Source: Spinellus fusiger (lineage: Eukaryota > Mucoromycota > Mucoromycetes > Mucorales > Phycomycetaceae). Taken from it: a DNA stretch of 64,000 bases. The stretch is from positions 1-64,000 of the forward strand of contig JALLLS010000066.1 in the NCBI GenBank assembly GCA_025094145.1. Reading direction: 5' to 3'. Within the stretch, counting starts at the first letter, position 1. Every line of letters begins with the position of its first letter. Below, one piece after another: positions 11,371-23,812 of this stretch. The translations under genes and the position numbers were made by a program. The notes under the pieces were generated by a model. It saw nothing but the letters and a program-made list of their open reading frames with translations, searched no databases and was not told the origin of the DNA.

Positions 11371-12213
11371 TACTGATCGCTTAAAAGTCAGAAGAATTCT
11401 AAGGTATAATGAGACTATCTGTATACTTTTTTTAGCAACTTGTCGTCTTTGAGGTCTAGGCCAATGTTATAAGGAACAGTAGAACTTATATTTAAAATCT
11501 TTTGTTTATTAATTGGAATTAATAAGTATTTTATACTTTTTCTAATGGCTTTAGCTTCAGGGGTATGCTGTCGAAATACTATGAACTATCGACATCCTTT
11601 AATATTTGATAGCGTTTTCTTCTTAGTTTAGTAATAATTTAGTCTTAATTCCTAAAAGGGTAATGTTTCAATTATGGCAAATGTCTTTACGACAAACTAA
11701 TCCTATTTCAGCATGCTATTGGCTTGTAAATATCTCTTAAAGAGTTAAATGAGTTTTCTATTATGATTATTATTTTAAAATTAAAATTAAGGATGTTTGA
11801 TTTGATTGAGATTAATGTTGAGAACCTGAATAATTTTGGCAATAGAATTGTTTTCTCTCTAAAACTCTTGTAGATAGTGAGACATCCACATAATAGTTTT
11901 TTTAAAAAAAATAATTTTATCAGAATCATAATTCCAATTCAGCTATTTTCAAATAATTACTAAAGAAAACACAGCAATATACTGATAATAAACAATAGTC
12001 ACTAGGGGTACATGTTAATTCACTAAGATTTAACAAAAAAAAATTGATGCAGAAATTTTCTAAGGACCAAATTATTTGTTTATTCATGTATTTTTCTCAA
12101 TATTTACGAACAATATATTTAATTCGCCTGAAAATAGGTTGAGAATATCTACTTTATTAAATTGGAGATACTTCTAGTCTAAGTAAATAATAAATTAATA
12201 ACTATAAAAAGAT
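11371..12213. other. Non-coding DNA downstream of chitinase B
   Basis: AT-rich sequence with short unsupported frames only. The last ~150 bp before 12214 would hold the 3' UTR of chitinase B, which is transcribed toward this side. Confidence 0.5.
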
Positions 12214-13905
12214 TTAGGTTTGGAAAGACATGCTGTTGGCATCGGGTGTAGTGAAAAAGGTATCCTTCAAGGAACCGGAGACATTAAATACAATAGACAT
12301 AGTCTGTTTGTTGGGATTCTTGATCTGAGCAACAACCTTGTTACCAGTCTGCTTGACAGTACCGTTAGTAACATCGGTGACAGTCACACCATTAGCAACA
12401 GTGAATGAGACAACGATAGAAGAACCAAAGGGAAGAATGTTAAGACGGCGGGCATTAACTACAAATTCAAAGGCAGATGCAGTGGAAGAGAGAACAGAGA
12501 CTTGAGCAGAGACTTGACCAGCAACATAAGGCTCGGGTATAGCGGGGACAGCATCAGACAACTTCACAGAAAACTTGGATTTAACACTGGGGTTAGTGCA
12601 TGTGTCGGTACTAATAGTGCCGGTGCCACAGTAACCAGAGGTGTTATCAGTGGTAGGCAAGCACTGATTTCCAGAGGGACAGGCTTGGATAGACCAGGAG
12701 CCATTATCACAAACAGCAATACCGCCAGTAGTGCAGACAACAGAGCCGTTGTTGGAGCAATGATCACTTTGCTTGACACAAGTAGAAGTGCTATTTCCGG
12801 AGTTGTTAGATTCAAGATGGACAAAGTTCTGGCGTGTAGAAGTACTATGCACAACATTAGCAACAGCAGTAGCATAGTTGGGGGAAGCTTCGGTGTTGCG
12901 GAAAGATTGAGAAGCATCCCAGAGAGTGACACCACCATAACTGGAGTATTTTCCAGGGAGAGACTTGATGATGTTACTCAATTGGTTGAAAGGTACGTAG
13001 CCAGTGTTAGAAGCGCTTGTAGATCCAGGAACAGCTAAGAAGATCTTGACGTTCTTGTTGGGAGATTTTGTCTTGGCCCATGTATCCCATGTTTGGAAGT
13101 TGAAGGCACCACTGAGAGTAGTGCAAGGGTTGTTGTAGAACTGAACATTGATAAAATCAAATCCAACGGAACTGATAGCGCCACTGAGCATAGCATCAGG
13201 GAATGGGCATTGGGGAGAGGCTGAGAGCGTATAAGACTTGGATTTATCAGTGCTCATCAGTTTACGGAGCTGTTGAGCCAATGCAGTATAGCCAGTGGAT
13301 CCACCACCTTCAATATCAAAATCGAAACCATCGACAACAGCAGACTGGAAGGGACGGGTAGAAGACCAGCCTTTACCAAAGAGGTTCCAGAGAGTGTTGG
13401 CAAAGTTGACAGCCTGACCATCGTTCTGGAAACCGTAAGAGCTGGAACCACCGCCAATAGACAAAACAATTTTGATACCCTTGCTTTGGCAAGTCTTGAT
13501 GTCTATGTTAATGAGATAAGTAAATATTTTCTATAAAAAAAGTAAAAGGCAATTATTTTTTACCATTGGCAACCTGGGGGCAGTTCAACATGGTAGAGCC
13601 AGGGTAGGTCTGAGAACAAGCATTAGCAAGGTTCAATGTGGGAAGACCACCGAGATTGAATTGGGAAACAAATGAAATAAGAACAGTATCAGTAGAACCA
13701 GTACAGTAAGAAGCCAGACTATTTTGAGTGGTCCATCCCAGAGCAGAGTTCTATAAAAATATATTGTCAGTAAAATAGTCAATTGCTAGGTATGTTTTTA
13801 TAGTACCTGTCCCCAGTAGTGTATAACGCGGGCACGATCAGCAGCAACTGAGCTCACAGAAAGAGCAACTGCAGTGGCAATGCTGATAGCTTTAGTAAAG
13901 AGCAT
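12214..13905 (-). CDS. Secreted GH18 class III chitinase, copy B (3 exons)
   Basis: Diverged paralogue of the chitinases at 406-2154 and 32566-34243. Exons on the minus strand are 13905-13807, 13750-13564 and 13502-12214, with introns of 56 and 61 bp and about 524 aa. Exon-intron junctions and phases match the other copies exactly. The signal peptide is almost unchanged. The catalytic signature reads DGFDFDIE and the strand motif SIGGG. The linker before the Cys-rich module is short and lacks the Pro-rich repeats of copy A (about residues 317-335). The Cys-rich CBM19-like module and the terminal beta-rich domain are kept. No stop or frameshift is visible, so it should be an active secreted enzyme. 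It differs from A and C throughout, so it is the older duplicate. Confidence 0.92.
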
Positions 13906-16900
13906 TATTTGTTGTTGTTAAAGTGAGGGATTGGAATGGGGCAAAAGAGCAGGATGAAGATCATCAATTTGAGGAACTGTCAAGTTTATATACTTTTCTG
14001 GCTTTACAGAAAATCATGCAAATACTCTAAAAAATATATTGTTTGTACTCTATTTTGTTTGGATTTGTACCTTTAGCAAAGGTGTCAATTTTTTATTCTT
14101 AATTAAGATATTTCATATAACTTCTATTCCAATCAAGCAGTTTCTAAGATTACATGTTCACTGGATTTACAATAGAGATTTTCTTCTTTTCCTTGCCTAT
14201 TATTTATTTATTTAAAATATATTACTTAACTCCACTATGTTATACACAGCAATGTTTGTGTCTAGTTTAGCTTTATTCAATACTACTGTGTATATGAGAT
14301 ACTATTTTGCTAGTATTAGCATTAATTTTTTTAAAACATCTACATGCTCCCCTCCCCCTTTTTTAGGCGTTTATAATAAAATTGAACTAATAAATGCAAC
14401 TTAGTTTTTAATTTTTAATTTAGAAAACTATATTGTCAAAGGTATATTCATCTCATTCCAATTCAACTAAAAGAAAACTAAATTACCAGCAGAAAGATTA
14501 ATAGTTGGCTGTCGAAGAATGTAGTGAAGAATTAAAAGCTATACAAAATAGTATATTTCCACTGCCAAAAATATCATGGGATACAGTAATAAAATATATT
14601 CAATAATTTTTTTAATATAAAAAAAGATAATTAATGCCTCATATGTGTTTTATACCGTAAAAGGAAATATTTCAAGGTAGATTTATATTAATCCAAGCTT
14701 TCATCTTAATATCTTACCATATAGATATGGCACATGAGTATTCTGATCTAAGTTTGATTATACTACTGTGCTATTTATTTTGGTTGATAAACATGTCATT
14801 TATAAATGTAACAGTTAGAAATATTGAAATTAAATTCTGAATACACTATTATTGAGTGCATATCTCCCGTACAAATATATTATATTCACACACAAAGAGT
14901 TCTTCCTGACTAACACCATTCGTAATAGTTTGTGTTAGTGATGGTTTGTAGATGATGGTGAGGTTGTCATATTTTATTTAAATATTTGATTTGAGGTTAT
15001 CATTGAGGCAAATAGATTGTATTATCAATATTGTGTCTCTATCGTGAGCATTTTTCTATCCATTCATGGGCCCAATAGAATTGTAACATCCATTTAAACA
15101 TAAGTAATATAACAATGCTTATATAGTTTCTAATGTATTTTAACCTATTCTTTTTGTAAAAGCCAACAAATCTTAATACAGTCTCAAACATAAAGCATAC
15201 AATAGATGCTCATAGATCTAGTGTACTAGAAGAGTAAACATTTTCTTGAGAAATTACATACTAAATCTTATTAAAGATTAAGGTCAGTGATGAATTTAGA
15301 ATATTGAATAGCACAGTAGTTACATAATTACCTGTTCTATTTTTCATAATATCTTTTTACTGTTGAACTTTAAGATAATGTGATGTTAAACAGAACTGTC
15401 TATTTAATTAACCTAATCCAAATAAAAAAAAACTTTGTCTATTCCTTGATTTACTAATGGACAAAGTCATAGGACTTAATACACTTACAAATATATTAAA
15501 ATATAATACTAGGTGTCTCTAATGACAAGTCCTATTTACTATATACATTTAGAACAAATAATGTAGAGATATCATCTCTCTGGTTATTAGAAGTTTTGAT
15601 ACTCATAATATGTATCATGTTTTCTATTCACTTTATATTGCCTCTCATCTTTATGTTTTTTTCCTGTTGATTGCTTATTCTAGTATTATTTTTGTACTAT
15701 TAGTTTTTTGTGGCTCCTAACTTTCATATTGTCTTTCTGTTGAATCAGAAAGCACTTCAGGTTAATCTTATTCTCATTATCTCTCTTTTCTTCGCCTATT
15801 CTATGTTTTAGATCTCTCCTCTAAAATTTATATGCGTCTCGATTGATTCAAAGTGCCCGACGCTACAAAATACAAACACAAACACAGACTTTTATCTTGG
15901 CATAATTAGTTCAAAAAATACTTTAATTTGGTCATTTAAACTGAGAAAACGAACCTTGGGCCAATCATGTAATCATTGAATTTTAAGATAGCGAAAATTG
16001 TCACCTAAATCTTTGGGTATGTAGATTAAGATTAATACGATTAACTCAGTAAATCAGATATCACAATCATGATTTATACAGATTCTTGACTAATCTATTT
16101 AGGCAAAAAATGCCCATAAAAAGAATTAACTAAATGACATTATCAAAGTACTCTACACAAATAGATTTGATTGAATTTAATTAGATATATCTAAAACAGA
16201 ATAAAGTAAATCACTCTTGTCTCGAGGTCGTATAAACACCACTAGAAATATATGCATAAGAATAATATTGATATTATCTATTAAAAGTTAAAGAAGTGTT
16301 CAAGTTATTATATATGAGTCAGAATTCTGAGCCACCAACAGGCATATGCTGAAGCAGTTAATCTATTAGGCTTAGCTATTTTAACTTTATACCCTAACAT
16401 GACTTATTCACCTAAATAATAAGTTCAAAACACATATACAAGACAATAATTAGACCGTTTCATCTGATATCAACAACAATAAAGTTCTTTGAAATATGTA
16501 AGATGTAAGGTAAAAAATTCATGTGTGTATTTGTGTCTGTGTCTTAGCTGATTGGTCTCATGATTTCAGAGTTTGTTTTTACTACCTATCCAACGCTATG
16601 AAAAAGGGGTTGGGTACCGAAAACAAAAAAGACAAGGAAATATATCTCAAAAGACAATCTCTCTGTAATTGATTATATTAATTTTATCCTATATTGTTTA
16701 GCATCATTTTTCCAAAACAACAATAATAATAATAATGGTGTATTGTTTTTACTATTTAAATGATGATTCTAATACCTTATCTCGAAATATTTACACTTCG
16801 ATCTCTTTGGTTACAAATGTAACAATAAGACAGTGCGAGAACTCTCTTGTTAGGGTGATACAGTGTAACAGAAATACGGAAGATCAAGTGCATCATTTTA

Positions 16901-17298
16901 GTTTCAGATGTGATTGTTGAATAACCTTTTTTTGGAGATGTTTGATATTTCATATAATTCATGCCCTACAATACACAAAAACCCTACTGAAAATGGATAT
17001 CTCTGACAAAATAGGTGGCTAATGATCTTATTTAGTTATTCTATTAAACTTCAATTTCATATAATGAAAATTAGGTTAACATAATAAGCATGTTGTTGTA
17101 TAGACTTAATAAAGTATAAACTTGACAACACTAACTAGTATGACTTCTATATCTGGTTAGTATGCTTAGCCCGTGCTTTTATAATACAATCCACCAATGA
17201 ATGAACATTATTGATCTGTCTTTCAGTATCCTATTCGTCTGACTAATATATTAGCTAACTGCTCTTGATTTTGTTCTATTTTCCCTGCTAAGTGGCTG
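13906..17298. other. Upstream region of chitinase B, partly homologous to blocks A and C
   Basis: A TATATAAA lies at 13985-13993 (minus), matching the TATA boxes of the other chitinases. The rest is AT-rich and non-coding. Patches align with blocks A and C, for example about 14740-14920 with 3490-3656, after which B has lost about 0.5 kb relative to A and C (3656 joins sequence equivalent to 4189). From 16919 to about 17290 B matches 37379-37760 of block C closely. I see no gene. Confidence 0.6.
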
Positions 17299-17763
17299 TG
17301 TAGTTTTGGGCAAATGAGGTCTTGTTGAAGCGTTTAGGTCTCTGTAAGAGGGGCTAATGACACAAGAGTATCAAGAATATGACTGATTTGAGGATGTAAA
17401 GTGTAGATCCGTAGGACAGAGACTTAACAGATACAGTAGATGGAGTTCACCAACAACAAACAGTGAAATTGACAGGCAGAGTATATCGACCAGATGTACT
17501 CGGAAAACCAGAGGAGGACCAAGGAATAGGTATAAACAAAATAGAAAAAAAGAAGATACGAAAACAGACTTGTACGACATCTTAGCTAGCCGAGCTATTG
17601 AGAACAGTACAATAGCAAACTGATAGAAAGAACTTTAATGACTTATTAAGATATGAAAAGTCTTGCTTATATACACAATTCTTTGGTATCTAATGCACTT
17701 CTTGTCTCCTATATACTATATCACCTATAAGTGAAGAACAAGAACAGTTACCGCAGGGTGTCA
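17299..17763 (-). mobile_element. LTR family 2 solo LTR (subtype with TGACACC start)
   Basis: On the minus strand it begins TGACACCCTGCGGTAACTG and ends GCCCAAAACTACA. It is 465 bp long, almost the same as the copy at 21900-22363 (464 bp). An A/T-rich TATA-like segment is followed by a poly(A)-like segment and a pyrimidine-rich half. The homologous site near 37765 in block C lacks the insert, so it arrived in B after the blocks separated. Flanking five-base duplications are not evident. Confidence 0.65.
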
Positions 17764-18090
17764 GGGATGTCTGACTTTCCTTAAACCTTTATGTATTGTG
17801 AAATAACCTAAGCAGATTATTTATTTTAGCTTTCATCTTTTTCTGATAAACTGTGTCTAAATAAAATTGAAGACACTGACTTTCATAGAAAAAATACTTT
17901 AGCTGTTAATATTAACTCTTTTTTCAATTGCTATAGTCTTTTCAAAAATATTTTACTTTATTTTTTATCCGAATTGTTATTGTCATATTAATGTAATATT
18001 CTTTCCATAGTAAATTACACATTGATTCAATTTACTGACTTAATAGTGTACACAGCACATGTACCTGAGTAGAAGATTAATTATAGATAG

Positions 18091-18653
18091 TGTAGAATAA
18101 GGCGGTGTGACGGCCTATTGGCATGGATGGAAGTAGAAGACTTGGGGTAGAAGAGAGATCAGACAAATGTTTACACCTCTATCGCATATTAAAATTGGAA
18201 CGATAAAGAAGATTAGCATGGTACCTACACAAGGTAGAAAGGAGACCAATAGAGAAGTGTGTGCGTAATGGTATAACCCTCCAAATAACTATAAAAGCCC
18301 TCCTTTACAATTAATAAAAAAACATCTTGATCCAAGTAATACTTTGAGGCCAATAATGTAGTACTATAGACTCTAAGGTTAAGTAATTGACTGTTTCTTG
18401 TGTATCCCGTAATCTCTCTGTATTGTTCTTCTTATTTGGTTCTTCAATTGGATCCATTGATCTTTCTATTTTCTCTGTTTCTCTTGGCCAACTATCTTGG
18501 CCACTCTCTTACTAGGCTTCCGTCTACTATCTATCTCTCAAAAGCACAAGGACATCTCCAATCAATTTTCCTGCACCCTTATATCTGTGAACGTAGCCAT
18601 CCTCACCAAGGACCCTACAAAGTCTCTAAGATCTCCGCCCGCGCAACATTATA
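18091..18653 (+). mobile_element. LTR family 1, full-length solo LTR carrying a U6 fragment
   Basis: It begins TGTAGAATAAGG and ends near CAACATTATA (CAACATTACA in sister copies). Inside are TATAAAA at 18290 and AATAAA about 20 bp later, as expected for a compact promoter/poly(A) LTR. It is nearly identical over 563 bp to 38382-38944, but the flanks differ on both sides, so the two look like separate insertions. Relative to 43061-43547 it has an extra segment at about 18159-18245, the U6-derived insert. Confidence 0.75.
18159..18233 (+). pseudogene. Truncated U6 snRNA retro-copy inside an LTR
   Basis: The run AAAATTGGAACGATA, then AAGAAGATTAGCATGG and CACAAGG, follows the invariant core of spliceosomal U6 snRNA. 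The ACAGAGA box that recognises the 5' splice site is damaged (two bases are lost, reading GATAAAGAAG). The 3' end of U6, including its stem and U-tail, is absent. A 12-bp near-direct repeat flanks the insert (18147-18158 gtagaagagaga; 18234-18245 gtagaaaggaga), which suggests LINE-type retroposition. It cannot be a working snRNA. Confidence 0.85.
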
Positions 18654-19599
18654 GGAGTTTAAATCAAACCCTGAATTTTTGTGGGGAAATAGGCTCATAG
18701 TCACTTTTTATTGTCAACTATTTGTTACGCCATTCGCACTTTGATTCTTATGACTAACTTTAAATAAACCAGAGGGAAATAAATATAAAGAAAAAAAATA
18801 AGGAAAGTAAAATAAATGAAAAGATATATTTCTCAATTACTTTTAAAAATATTATTTAATCTGGTAAATATATCATTCATTTGTCCATGGGCTATACTAT
18901 TGAATGAAATGCCTCATTGAAATCTATGAGCCATCTTCTGCTCTAACTATGGGCTTAAAAATATAAACTGCTATAGTAAAAGATACTTTTAGGATCATTA
19001 AGGCCAAAAATTCCAACTCTCAGCTATACAACAGTATTTTTTTAATGATCTATTTCTTTTTATTTAAAAACACCAATGCATTATAAAATTCCCTGAGGTA
19101 GTTAGGGACAATATCGACCTAGATATAATTCATCTCATTATCAGATTTGCTCTTGAGATTAGTCACACATAATATAGCTCCGATAGATCTATGAGAACCC
19201 TCATCGGATTTAGAGGCGGTGATACTCTATGCTCTGGCCTAACAAATCGTAATGCAGTTTCATGATGAGTGATGATAATTGGATTCTGATAAGGTTGGAT
19301 AGATAGTTTTTTTTAAAGTAACTAGACTTAAAATAATAATAATAACCAATAAAACAAATGAAGTTATATAAGGCGGATACAGAGGTAAATAGGGCAATTG
19401 TGTGTGTAGTGAAATACATATGAGTTGCTAAAAAAATAAGATCCCTTAAAGATAAAGTGACCAACAAAAAGAACTGGTTTTTTTTTCAAATTCATATTTT
19501 TCTTAATAGTATTATAGCTTCATGAATTCATTAAATAGAAACATAAAACTATCAATAGATACATAGAATAGTTTTTATAATAATAAAAAGTGGTTTTAT
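18654..19599. other. Non-coding stretch
   Basis: AT-rich DNA without a recognisable gene. Only short frames without family resemblance occur. Confidence 0.45.
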
Positions 19600-20450
19600 T
19601 GTAAGTTTAAATAATAACCACTGCGGCCACCCTTGGCATTTATTACTGCTGGGAATCTCCGCCTCATACTGGCAATAGGGGTGTCTGTCACCGATATTTT
19701 ACCCCATTCCAGCATCAGGGCAGCCCTTAACTTTTCCTTCGTGGCATATACCCTTCTGTAATTCCTAATGGTTTCCTTGAGGTGGGCCCATAGATGCTCA
19801 ATTGTCTTGAGATCGGGACTACCTGAGGGCTAGTAATGAGTCAGTACTATACTACTTACTACTCTCTAAAACATTCTGGGATAGAAGGCCATGCCATACT
19901 GCCTAATGAGTTTTACACCCCTGTCAAAGCTCATCAGCTCTAATCTAGACATATCATACCAGAATATCTGCTGTCACTGCTCATGAGTCCAGTTTATATG
20001 CTCATGAGTCCACTAGAGCCTTTCTTTCATATTTTTCTTGGTGAGAAGAGACTTCAACACCAGAATGAATGAATGAGAGTCTCTTTCATCAAGGTAATTC
20101 ATCAAGGTATTTTCTGAGACCTTAATGGCCATGTCTGTCATGATGACCTCCTTGGTCTGATGATAATCATCGAATAATGTTCTTTTCCACCGCCAGAGGG
20201 TTCTGCCATCCAACTTTCTCTTTCTACCACACTTGGTTAAAGGCACCACCGTATCTGTCTCCTTGAAATGCTTCAAGATGTTCTATACAGTGGTAGTATG
20301 CACTTTGAACATGTAAGATGTCTCAACTTGAGTGGCACTTAGATTAAGCATCTGGTAAAGGATAGCTGGACAAGTACCAATGCTAGTATACTTCTTATAC
20401 ATCTCGAGAGTTCTGATGAAAACATTTTCAGTGTTAGATAAATAAGATAT
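19600..20450 (-). pseudogene. Decayed Tc1-like transposase (T5), internally deleted
   Basis: Read on the minus strand: an HTH region (NILKHFKETDTVVPL, about 20287-20230), then a linker domain, then the first catalytic motif degraded to W-Y-D-M-S-R. The middle catalytic Asp region is missing. The C-terminal motif S-G-S-P-D-L-K-T-I-E-H-L-W follows at about 19840-19785, and the usual ending (R-R-R-F-P-A-V-I) is present. In-frame stops replace Trp and Gln codons. It belongs to the same subfamily as the relic at 5440-6370. Confidence 0.75.
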
Positions 20451-20639
20451 TAAAGAAAAAGAATTATTATGAAAAAATAGTCAGGAATTTGAAAACCCTG
20501 ATTCTTTTTGTTGATCACTTTACATTGACCTGATCTTTACATTCTATCATCTATTATCCTTGAATTTTTGGATTGGATATTTAATACATAAGAAAACTAA
20601 AAGTTTTATAATACAACGAGTTTTTTTTTAATAAAAAAA

Positions 20640-21500
20640 AGCTTACAATCTTTATATTTCTCTACTTATAAATGGCGTTTTTATTATCATCTTTACTATT
20701 ATACCAACCTTTCTATGCTATTTCTGCCTCATCTAATACCACTGAAAAAACAGTAAAACTTCTTTCTACCAGGAATAAGATTGATGAAGATTTTAGTCAT
20801 TATCTCATGTAAAATGAGATAACTGTAAATATCACTAGCCGATTAGATATTACCAATTACTTTAGTGTGAGCCATACTACTATGTATCATATTTTGAAGA
20901 GTTAAAAGAGACAGTGAATTTCAAGTCTGGTAAAGATAAAGACTGTATCCAGTGAATGGCAGTACTGATGGCCCTAGATACACTACTTGTTTGAAAAAAA
21001 GAATATCTTCCTGAGATGGCCCACCTTTCTGAAATAGACCCAGAAATAGGCTATGTTCTTCAGGTGGATAATGCCTTTAGCCATAGCTACAAGGTGGTGA
21101 AGGAATGGAGGAAAGAAGTGGATAGGACCACAACGAAAGACTGATCCTCACAAAGCCCTGATCTGAGCCCAATAAAGCATCCTTGGGACATTCTAGACCG
21201 TGAGTTTCAAAAGAAGGTGGCTGCCCTATTGCTCGAATAGCAAAAACTACCATTAGAAAATATTAACAACCTCATTGAGAACATGCCTTGGAGATGCAAG
21301 GCTGCCATTGAAGAAAAGAGTGGCAGTACCAAGTACTAAGACCTTTTGTCTAATAAACTTACATCTATTATCCTGTTGACCCTATCTATGTTCTCTATGG
21401 GTTTGAAATCACTATTGTCTATTCAGTGTATCTTTTTATAACAGACAAGTAGAAGAACATGATATAAGAAGTATCTTGGAATTTAAAACTTGCAAACGTT
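20640..21500 (+). pseudogene. Decayed Tc1-like transposase (T4), internally deleted
   Basis: The start resembles the N-terminus of the 27189-28537 element (Ser/Thr-rich leader, then HTH remnants to about 20940). The C-terminal catalytic half follows: Y-V-L-Q-V-D-N-A-F-S-H, then S-S-Q-S-P-D-L-S-P-I-K-H, where the catalytic Glu is replaced by Lys. The central part with the first Asp is missing. From about 20960 to 21499 it is almost identical to the reverse complement of 30078-30612. Confidence 0.72.
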
Positions 21501-21555
21501 TATAGAAATAATTGTACCAGTCTAAAGAAATATATAATATTAAAATAAAAGATTA

Positions 21556-21924
21556 TTTGTTTATCATCAACACTCTTACTTTATTGTCAATATAAATCCC
21601 CGTGTATCATCAATTAGGCCATATTTACTCTTTTTTATAGTAAATCCATTAAATACTAGCCTGACTATTGAGGTTGTTGATGAATATGGTTTACAACAAC
21701 GTCGGCATCACTATAAAGCACAAAAAACTACACCAAAAACCTTTAATTTCTGGTCTTCCAATTCTCCTTATGTCCTGTATAAATCAATCACTGAGAATGA
21801 TTTATTGATGAGTAATAAAAGGGAAATTAAATTTCCAGAAATCATACCCAACCCGGATTCTGGAAGAACATTGCCGTTTGTAGGAGAGCCAGGCATCCAT
21901 GACACCTTACAGTCACTATTCTAG
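21556..21924 (+). pseudogene. Possible 3' tail of an LTR-retrotransposon polyprotein
   Basis: A frame of about 120 codons without Met start stays open up to a TAG at 21922-21924, ending 24 bp inside the LTR that starts at 21900. The part ahead of the LTR reads like protein (E-V-V-D-E-Y-G-L-Q-Q-R-R, then F-P-E-I-I-P-N-P-D). A polyprotein end that overlaps the 3' LTR is common, so I infer an internal remnant. I do not recognise a specific domain, and upstream it merges into AT-rich DNA. Confidence 0.35.
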
Positions 21925-22363
21925 TAATATATTAATAGGAGTAGTACTCGGGAGACTAGAAGGCTTATAGAAAGCACTTAAAAACGTATATAATCAAGAC
22001 TTTTGATACCATAATAAATTATTGAAGTTCTTTTTACTATCTTGTTGTGTGCCATTCCAAGTAACTCGGCTATCTACTACATCGTACAAACTTTTCATCG
22101 TATCCTTTTCTCACCGTATCTTTCCTTTTTCTATTCAGTTGTCCTTTTCTGATCTTGTGAGCGTATCTGGTCGATAGATATTCTCTGTCCGTCTCACTGA
22201 TCTATATTGTTGGTCTTCCCTTTTCTGTCTTTCTTAAGTCTCTGTCCCACTGAGCATTCCATCACATCCCCCAAATCGGTCTTCTTTGTGTCTCTATTGT
22301 GTCAATAGCCCTCCAAACAGAGACCTACGCGCTTCATTAAGATCCTATTTGCCCAAAACTACA
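21900..22363 (+). mobile_element. LTR family 2 (3' LTR of a remnant element)
   Basis: It begins TGACACCTTACAGTCAC and ends GCCCAAAACTACA, 464 bp, matching the 465-bp minus-strand copy at 17299-17763 in ends, length and order of internal blocks. A TATA-like 'cgtatataatc' lies near 21986 and AATAAA near 22013. The upstream open frame at 21556-21924 suggests it is the right-hand LTR of a mostly deleted element. Confidence 0.65.
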
Positions 22364-22494
22364 CGTTTAACAACTTTTTTCTCGCATCTATCCAAATATT
22401 ACACCATTTCATTTGTTTATTAAATTCTCTTCTCTTTTTGGCTATCTGTTCTTCTCCGTTTCAGCTTCCCTTTTTTAGGTGTTTCTCACCGTTC

Positions 22495-22845
22495 TGTAAT
22501 GTTGGGCAATTTCGGATTAACTGAAGACATGTAGGACCTTGAGAGGCCAGTTACTGGCATAGAAGATTAGCCGAAAGGAAAATATTTGAGAATGTCTATG
22601 TCGGAGTGAGCAATTAATGAAGGGGGTGTGTGTAGAAAATTTCACGAACGATGTGGGGTGGCAGAAGACGAACAAGTGTTAGAAATGACAATGGTACTTC
22701 ACGAATATCAAGAAAGAAGTTAACGTAAAGAGACAGAACAAAGGAAATAAGTCGAGAACAAGAAACAGTCCACTATCTAAGTTTATGAAGCATGTAGTAC
22801 TTGTCTTTACTCCAGATAGCTACTCAGATCAAAGTCTCTTTTATT
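22495..22845 (-). mobile_element. Diverged, truncated LTR of family 1
   Basis: On the minus strand the 3' end reads CCCAACATTACA, and blocks such as 'aaggtcctacatgtct' and 'agtggactgtttcttgttc' match the 3' two-thirds of the copies at 18091 and 38382. The 5' part is not recognisable. It is an old copy. Confidence 0.45.
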
Positions 22846-23801
22846 AAAGTAGACAACAACACTTTTTATTCTACTTTCCTACTCTTTCCAGTGATGCTGT
22901 CTAATTTTCATTTGCAAGTGATTTATTGTGTTCACACAGAACATCTATGCAGATAGAGGAGCCACACTTCCCTATTTCACAGTTCTATTACCTTTCCTTC
23001 ATTTCCTACTGTAATGTTAAGCAAAGATAGATCTTAGAAGATTCTTAGGTCTCTCTATGGGAAATTATATCTACCTTTGGAAATAATAAAGAAATGGATG
23101 AAGAAATTAGGTTCAATGAGAATTTTCCTGACTTCTTGGAAAGCTTGATAATGGGTCTTGCTGAATAATGTTGCTTTTCTTAGCAAAGTACTTGCTTTGC
23201 ACTGACAAAGACAGAAACACAAATAGCAGCCAATGTATGACAACAATACAATAAGCGAGAGGACTTTACTTATACAGATTTAATGATAAGCTCAGAGCAA
23301 TCATGCTTTTGTAATACACTTCCTGGAATTATAGTAAAGAACCAATATTTATTAAATAAGTGTATAAAGGGATTTTTTAGTCTATTACTTCTACACATCA
23401 AGAGTCAGGGCAATAGTTTACATTTTCTAATTGCCTTGGGGCCAGGTCTTGCTATCTTATGCTATCTTCTACACTTAATTGTATTTTTCTTTTTTCCATT
23501 CGAGTAGTTTTCCACTTTTATTATTTATTTCGACAAAAAAAGTTATCAATCTCTCCCTACATCATGAATATTCCAGCCAATCACATTCTATATGAACTGA
23601 TACATCCACTTCAAGAGACAGCTATGATACAAGAACCTTATATTGTATATCATAAATACATAGTATTTATATAACTATTAATAAATTATTTTTATGTTAA
23701 TATTAAAAGAAATAGTAGACACAGAAAAGACTACTGTTTATGAATATAAGACATATAATAAATTTGACGATAAATATAATAAAAATTCAACCTTTGTGAA
23801 C
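22846..23801. other. Non-coding stretch
   Basis: There is no supported gene. AT-rich DNA runs up to the 11-bp target duplication (23802-23812) of LINE copy L2. Confidence 0.45.
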
Positions 23802-23812
23802 TATATTACAGT

